NCBI GenBank assembly: GCA_963969395.1
Contig: OZ017804.1
Coordinates: 3,038,001-3,102,000 of the forward strand
DNA: 64,000 nt
Direction: 5' to 3'
DNA from: Pseudoscleropodium purum
Taxonomy: Eukaryota > Streptophyta > Bryopsida > Hypnales > Brachytheciaceae
The notes under the pieces were generated by a model, which saw only the letters and a list, made by a program, of their open reading frames with translations, was not told the origin of the DNA and did no database searches. The position numbers were made by a program, and so were the translations under genes. Positions 57,738 to 64,000 of the stretch are shown here, piece after piece. Every line of letters starts with the position of its first letter. The first letter of the stretch is position 1.

Positions 57738-58577
57738 CTAACCCCAAAAGGACCAGGTTCTGTTTTTTTGGCTATATAGCAATTGTATGCAGGTACTTGT
57801 GATTGGAGATTTTCATATTTTTGGCCTAAGTTGTAGAAGGTGGGGATGAAAATATCTTTCATGTGCACTAAATTTCATGACATTTGAAAATATGAGTCAA
57901 TAGTTTTGGTCTAATATGTTATTTTCGGGTGAATAGGCAGTTTGAGTAGATCAAGGAAAAATCACTTTTTTTAGGGAAAAAAAAACTGAAATTGGTTATC
58001 TACAGTTTTATATACAAATAAAGCTTCAAATGATACCATTTTGATCAATGAGTCAAAAGTTATGAACATTTTTTGTTTGGGGGTAGTTATGAATTTTTTA
58101 TTTTAAAATAAACTTTGAAGTTCTTTATCTTACTCAATTTTCAATATTTTGGGAAAAATATATATTCATAGTGTATAGATTTTTTATTACAACATTGCAA
58201 CCATTAGATTGGCAATTTTCAATTCCACAATTAAATTCTTAACAATTTAATATTTTCAATTACTTTCTACTATTGTCTATTTACTACTTCTCCCAATATA
58301 TTTTATGGCTCTAAATATTTCAAACATGTGGCCAACTTGTCTAGGAAAAAGAATCCAAAAAGCACTACCAATTGGGATATTTTTTCATAGAAAAGTGAGC
58401 TTGTGAAGTGCAGCTGCCCTATTTTTTTAAGGACAAAGAAATGATTTTAGTGAATTTGAATGTTTATATCTTGCAATCCATGTGGTGGAAATTTCTGAAA
58501 TTTCTACCACATTTTCTCAAGTTAATATACTACAAGATCCTATAGTTATAAAGGCAATATTTGTGATTAATTTAAGC
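57738..58577 (+). mobile_element. TTAA-ended 0.9 kb family, diverged copy
   Basis: Starts CTAACCCCAAAAGGACCAGG and follows copies A and B block by block: atttttggcctaagt, catgtgcactaaatttcatg, gaaaatatgagtcaatagtt, tcaatgagtcaaaagttatg, aataaactttgaagttcttt, ttttcaattccacaattaa and tcttgcaatccatgtggt. The right end is uncertain (gattaa near 58572-58577). Non-coding. Confidence 0.6.
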
Positions 58578-59640
58578 AAATTTGGGCTACATTATTTTTA
58601 ATATTGTATTAATCTACCAAAGATAGTATTTGGCAAATCCAAAAAACAAAATGGTTCTGACAAATCCCTTTGCAACTAGACCTACCTTTATCAGTTCTTT
58701 GCAATGTTTGTATGTTTAATTCACAATGTTGATGCCTCACACCAATCATTTTACATTATCTTCTAAGACCATTTATTTCAATTAGATTAGATGCCAATTT
58801 TGAATCAATTAGATTAATATTGAGGATTCTTTGTCCTAAAGTCATTAAAATTTTGAAAATAATTTCTTTGGATAAAAAGAAAGTGCAATATAAAACAATT
58901 GATTTGTCTTGCACTACTTGAATTAACTTTCATTTTAACTAATGTAATCTATCACCTTTTGTGCAATGAATTTTAGTGAAACTTATATCTTATATGATCT
59001 ATCTACTGTAACTGTAGGATTGGCACTTCTTTGCAAAAAAATTCTTTTCAGAAAATAAATTTTGGAAAATGCTAAAAATAGACTTTTTTTAGCCAATATT
59101 TTTTTTTTCACCACTGCCCCCCTTTCCTTTTGGACAAATGGAAGAACCATTGCATTTAAAAAAACCACCATACAAAAACAACCAAATCAAACGTCGGACA
59201 ATGAAGAGAAACAAGCATAGACAAAAGAAAAATCAAATTTGAGCTAGAAAAATATTTAATGAGGGGGAGAATTCTTGGTCCAAATGATATTAATCTCCAT
59301 TCTACTATGTGCTAAAACCAAGAGAGTGAAGATGATGACTAGTGGCTTATTCTACTTTCATTTTTTGGTTTTGAAGAAAATTATTTCCCTAATAATTTGA
59401 TATTTATGTTTAGAATTATTTTACAACTACAGTATTTTTGAAGTAGTAGAAATAAGAGTTGAAATAAAACAACAATACAAAAATAAAATTATGAGAATTA
59501 ATGGGGGTGACTCAGTATGTCCGGTACCGTGCAATAAGCTTTGCTGGCAGACCAGAGCATTCCAACGATCTGAATTACTTTGCTGCCTGCCACATAATCA
59601 GGACAGCTGGTGACAATGATAGCTGAGGTGGACTGACAGC
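58578..59640. other. AT-rich non-coding stretch
   Basis: No gene recognised. 59500-59640 is a GC-richer patch of unknown origin. Confidence 0.3.
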
Positions 59641-59659
59641 TTCATTGGCTTACACAGCT

Positions 59660-59700
59660 GTACGGGTCAGACCAGGGAGAACTGACCCCTTATTGCTTCT
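59660..59700. repeat. Fragment of the TIR of the 61.8 kb MITE
   Basis: agaccagggagaactgaccc then cttattgc resembles gccagggaaaattgacccct then ccattgcccc at 61793-61823. No matching second end was found. Confidence 0.35.
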
Positions 59701-59902
59701 TTTTTTTTTCCACCCTGGCGAAAACACCAAAACTTATTATTTAAAACATGAAATTTTTTTGAAATTTTGAATTTATATGTAGAGTCCGAGACCTAAAGTT
59801 TTTCTTCGGATGCTTTAGAAACACAAAATTAATCTTGGAACACCGGGCTAGTTATTGTGGAAATCATCGTTTTTGGTAGCGAGTGATTCATTTGCTTAAC
59901 TC

Positions 59903-60883
59903 TCAACCCTAGAAGGCCCAAGGTTGTTTTGGGTTCAAAAACATCATTGCTTTTGAAGTGCTATAAATCTAAATGTCACTAAGTTATAGAAATCTCAACC
60001 GTACAATATTGTAGTGAACATGTTTTAGATAACATAAGTCAAATTTGGAGTCAATTTGACCACATGAATTGCAAGATTATAAAGTTTTAATGTTGAAAAA
60101 AGATGCTAAAATTTTCCCAACAACACATTTGGAGATGAAATTCGATTTCTAAACCTACTCAAATGAAAAAAAATTGAAACTATGAAGTGATTCAAAACCA
60201 ACATACAAACACATTAGTGAAAAAAAAATATCATTCAATTGACTCAATGTGTTTGCAAAATGGCTTTGAAATGTCAAAAAAATAGCAAGAAAAGTTACCA
60301 AAAACATATATGAACCTAAACCTCCTTCTACTAAAATGCTCCTTAGTCACTCATTACTACTTTCATTGATGTGAAATTTTAGCCACACAAACAAGACTAG
60401 TATGCACAACTTTACCAAAAAAATCATTGGAAACAGACACTATATGGAGAAGAAACAAGCCACCAGAGTTCATTGTGATCCGAAAATGTCTGAATTTTGA
60501 ACTTCGAATTGCTTCCAAACATTCAAAGAAGCTTGGATTTACATGAAAATTTTACAAGAATAACTAGATTAAAAGGGGAACAAAATCCAAAAAATTTGAT
60601 TGAAAACAAACATTTGACAAAGTAAATACAAGCCCTCAAAGTTGCAGCTATCAAATGAAGTTTGGTGAATTCAAATTGAACTTGTGAACTTCAATTGTCT
60701 TCTAGAAACTTGATTCATCTTGGATTGATCTGAAAATTTTACCACACAAACTAAAAGATAGAGTAAAACTTTACCAATAAGTTTTCTTGAATTCGGACAT
60801 TAGATGCAAAAGTTACAACACTTTCAACTGGACTTAAAACAATGTGAGGATATTTTTTGTCTTCTTGGGTGGTCTAGGGTTAA
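59903..60883 (+). mobile_element. Divergent relative of the TTAA-ended family
   Basis: Starts TCAACCCTAGAAGGCCCAAG and ends CTTGGGTGGTCTAGGGTTAA, inverted ends of ~20 bp with a few differences. The left end resembles that of copy A (TTAACCCCTAAAGGACCAAG). ~981 bp, no coding frame. Internal sequence does not align clearly with copies A or B. Confidence 0.45.
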
Positions 60884-61085
60884 ATGACGCAAAGGTTGTT
60901 TTTCGGTCAATAAATGACAAAGAAACCTTCCATGTAGGACAAAAGTGCAACTATTTATCCTCCAAATTTTGTGTAAAAAGGGGAGGTCTCCTACAATATT
61001 TTGATCTTCATTGAGAGCTTTTGCATTTTTTTAAGTCAATGATTCACACTATGAAAACAAATGATTTCCATAGTGACCAATTCAT
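60884..61085 (+). repeat. Dispersed repeat shared with 38.64-38.88 kb
   Basis: Ordered matches to 38643-38880 (aatgacaaagaaaccttcc, aaaagtgcaactattt, caatgattc, aaatgatttcc). Non-coding. Confidence 0.5.
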
Positions 61086-61780
61086 CTTTTAAGGATTAAA
61101 AAGAATTGAGTCACAACACTCACTAGAAATTAAATTATTGTGCAAGATCTCCCTTTTTTCACTCAAAATTCCAATACTAAACATCTGCACTTTTGTTTAA
61201 AGTGAAAGGATTCTTTGTCATTCATGGGACATTTAATGTCCGCAACATCTTTCTAGAATCAAAAAGGGTGTTCATCTTTGAAATTTTTTTTCAAAAGTTA
61301 CAAGTAGCAATTGATATTGATGTAAAGATTTATCAATTAATTATTTTTTATTTTACACCCAAATTATCCTTACTAATGGCCTTCAAGCTAAATGCCACTA
61401 TCAATCTGAATTCAACGTTTTATACAATTTATATAATTTTATTATGATATTTTTCACTTCCAAGACTAATGCATGGATTATTGGAGTATTTAGGCGGAGG
61501 GAGAGTATTACTTTAGGCCAACAACCATCGTCCATATTAGTCTAATGTAATGAAATTTAGAGTTAAGTTTCATAACCAAACTATTTTTGAAAGAGGAAAT
61601 TATAACCTTTTATTATTTATTTATTTATTTGAAACACATGGACAATTTTCATTGCACCTTTCACAAATTCAAAGTTAAAGGAAAGTGTTTGATGAGAATT
61701 TGATACCAAAGGAAATGAACCAAGAAACCATTTGACAAGTTAAGGATGCAATTGGAGGTGCCCTTCTTCTACAAAGAGGA
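61086..61780. other. AT-rich non-coding stretch
   Basis: An 84-codon ORF (61193-61447) is not recognisable and is probably chance. Confidence 0.3.
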
Positions 61781-61787
61781 GGCAGAT

Positions 61788-62035
61788 TACCGGCCAGGGA
61801 AAATTGACCCCTCCATTGCCCCTTTGGAGTGTAAATATCAAAAATGACCCTTATTTTATGCTACTTAAAGTATGTATTTTTCATGGCGCCACCTAGCTAA
61901 TTAGGGGTCTCCGATTGCAAATGTGAATTCAGAATTTGCTAATTTGATCATATGTGGCAAATGAAAAATTTCAGGGGTTTTCTACAAGGGTAAAACATGG
62001 GGCAATAGAGGGGTCAATCCTCCCTAGCCGCAAAT
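61788..62035. mobile_element. MITE with ~33-bp terminal inverted repeats
   Basis: Left end ttaccggccagggaaaattg then acccctccattgcccc; right end ggggcaatagaggggtcaat then cctccctagccgcaa. The two are inverted complements with a few differences. About 250 bp, non-coding. attaccgg occurs on both sides (61787-61794 and 62035-62042) but overlaps the left repeat, so the target duplication and superfamily are unresolved. Confidence 0.6.
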
Positions 62036-62042
62036 TACCGGG

Positions 62043-64000
62043 GCAACTCCCAAAACTTCCCCAACGCCGTTATTGATATTAAATATTCAATTGAACTAAT
62101 CATGGAGAGTCGGTCAATCTCGTGAAAACAACCCAATCTGGCCCCAATCAGGGGGAAAAAAATGACCAAGTGGCAGGTCCTGATTGAGGTCAGCCCCATT
62201 AAATAATTAAATTAACCCTACCCCCCTTATGATCATTAATTGAGGGTCTTCATTCAACCTCGTTTTTATCATCCCCACATGAGCTGATCCTTGCCTCGGT
62301 TGCAGCACCCCTTGAGTGGGACTTTCGGAGCCAATGTTAGCCGCCCACCCTAATTAGATCCCTAAAACCCTAAACCCATGACCAAGGAATATGGGAAGGA
62401 TTTTTGAAAAAAAAGAAGAAAAAAGGCTTGATTTGGTAAGTTATAATTTGGGTTTTAATTTGAACCCCAAATGAAATGAAAATTCCCCCCTCACCTCACT
62501 CCCAAACTCTGGTTCTTTCTTGGGAATTGGGAAGAGCAAATGGGAGGAGGCTCCAGTAAGTTGTTGATAAGTGAGCCAGACCTTTTCTATTTTTTAAACT
62601 TTTTTTCTATTTAATGGGTTGGAACTTAATGGCAAAAATCTCAGTTACATGCCATGACAACAATGAAGTACAAGTCTACTTTAATTTCTGTCAAGACTTA
62701 AGAGTATAAATAAACTGAAAGGAAACTTATTGAAATACGGGACTCAACCGCCTGTCCTGTCCACTTTTATTATTATTATTTTCAATTTTCAATTTTAATT
62801 TAGTTTAGTTTATACACTTTGGTAGCATGATATTTCTTTTGCGAAAGGATTTTTATTGTAAATAATTGTAGTTCATGATAAGCTAAGCAAAGGATTTAAA
62901 AAATAATAATTATGAAAGGATGTGGAAGGGAAATTTATTACGGAGTAATTAGATATGTACCTTTATTTGTGTCAAAGAAAAAAAGAAAAAAAAAGAAAAA
63001 AAAAAGATATGCTTATTCTGTCAACAGCTGGAGTGCTGGACTCTCTTCGTTAAGATTTGGAAGGCCCAGCTAATAATAAGTTACTGTACGTTTGGATTGG
63101 AACCCAATCAATTGGTGATTTTAACCACTTGGGGGGTACCTTATACTTTTATTATAATTATTGCTTGGGTCTTGGGGGGTGGTCCAAGACTGACCCCTTG
63201 AAAATTCCGCAGGCTTTTTAAAAAAAACAAAAAAAACAAAAAAAACAAAACAGTTGCAATTGGAAAAAATCAGAAACGAAATGGTGAAAAAAAATTGATC
63301 AAATTTCTACTTAGAGGAGAAAAAATAGAAGAAAAACCCCGGTCGTGGTACTTAGAAAACCAATTTAATATGGGAAATTGAAGGAAAATAGATGGCAACA
63401 TTTGAAAAATACACTGAATGTTGTTTGGAGTTCAAAAGTAGTATTTTTTATCATTTAAGAAAAAATCTATACAAAGTAAGGATAGGATTATCAGTTTTGG
63501 ATGAAAAGATGTAGGAAAGTAATTGAAGAGTGGATGCAATGCAAAATGCATTGCTTCACTTGAAGGGAAGTGGTTGCCATCTTGAAACTTTTTGAAAAAC
63601 AAATATATTGGGTTGTTTCACCATGACTAGATTTTTATTACATATCTACAGTGACTGCCAAAAGTAGTTTGCCACGCTAAAAATCACTCTCAAAAATTCA
63701 GAAATTAGAATTATGAAGTGAAATTTGGACATGTTGTACAAAAAGGATTCTACCTTCATGTAATTTCACTTATAATGGACTATATTTAGACAATTTATTA
63801 TTTGCATGAATTTTTGATGGAATTTTTTTTTTGTGAGAAGTCAAAATGTCCCATTTCATTTTACAAGAAGAATTTGCATCTTGACTAGATTCACATGTTA
63901 CAAGCTTCATGAATTTTAGATTTTTATTAATTGAGATTTAATTGATTGAAATTTGACCTCAAAATTTTGTTTTTAAATTTTTCACTCCATAAATTATTAT
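62043..64000. other. Non-coding stretch to the window end
   Basis: No gene recognised. Simple A-rich runs at 62975-63010 and (caaaaaa)n-like repeats at 63220-63250. Confidence 0.35.

Overview
This 64 kb window looks like nuclear DNA of a land plant. It carries a ten-exon GT-AG spliced gene of the plant NDL/SF21 (N-MYC downregulated-like) family, a decayed Ty1/copia retrotransposon primed by initiator-Met tRNA, eukaryotic tRNA genes with internal A and B boxes, telo-box motifs and many short non-autonomous DNA transposons. Base composition is AT-rich and gene density is very low. The lineage cannot be fixed from the sequence; a seedless plant or gymnosperm would fit as well as an angiosperm.

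Layout. 1-3.2 kb: a GC-richer, stop-riddled coiled-coil ORF, probably the gag-like part of a dead retroelement. 5.2-11.1 kb: a decayed ankyrin-repeat gene invaded by at least four hAT-type MITEs (three with perfect 8-bp target duplications), with a fifth related element just upstream and a long-TIR foldback element at its 3' side. 11.2-16.4 kb: one complete but dead copia element on the minus strand. 16.4-18 kb: a paralogous copy of the 3' part of the ankyrin/coiled-coil gene. 19.1-20.5 kb: 5' part of a minus-strand gene whose helices resemble the HeLo/four-helix-bundle domain of MLKL-type proteins. 21.2-25.0 kb: the intact NDL gene (minus strand), preceded by about five copies of a ~145-bp tandem repeat.

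26-53 kb and 57.7-64 kb are AT-rich and almost gene-free. They are largely built from a dispersed ~0.9 kb non-coding family bounded by TTAAYCYCTAAAG-like ends; two copies face each other at 35.5-37.8 kb. They also hold a full-length palindromic element, several minisatellites and a statistically surprising ~210-codon orphan ORF at 51.5-52.2 kb.

53.1-56 kb is a small RNA-gene island: two telo-box motifs, then four tandem copies of a structured ~150-nt segment that resembles an H/ACA snoRNA (hairpin, ANANNA hinge, hairpin, ACA), then adjacent tRNA-Asp(GUC) and tRNA-Gly(GCC) genes with no T-run between them.

Exon and element borders were read by eye. Family names rest on motif recognition, not on database searches.
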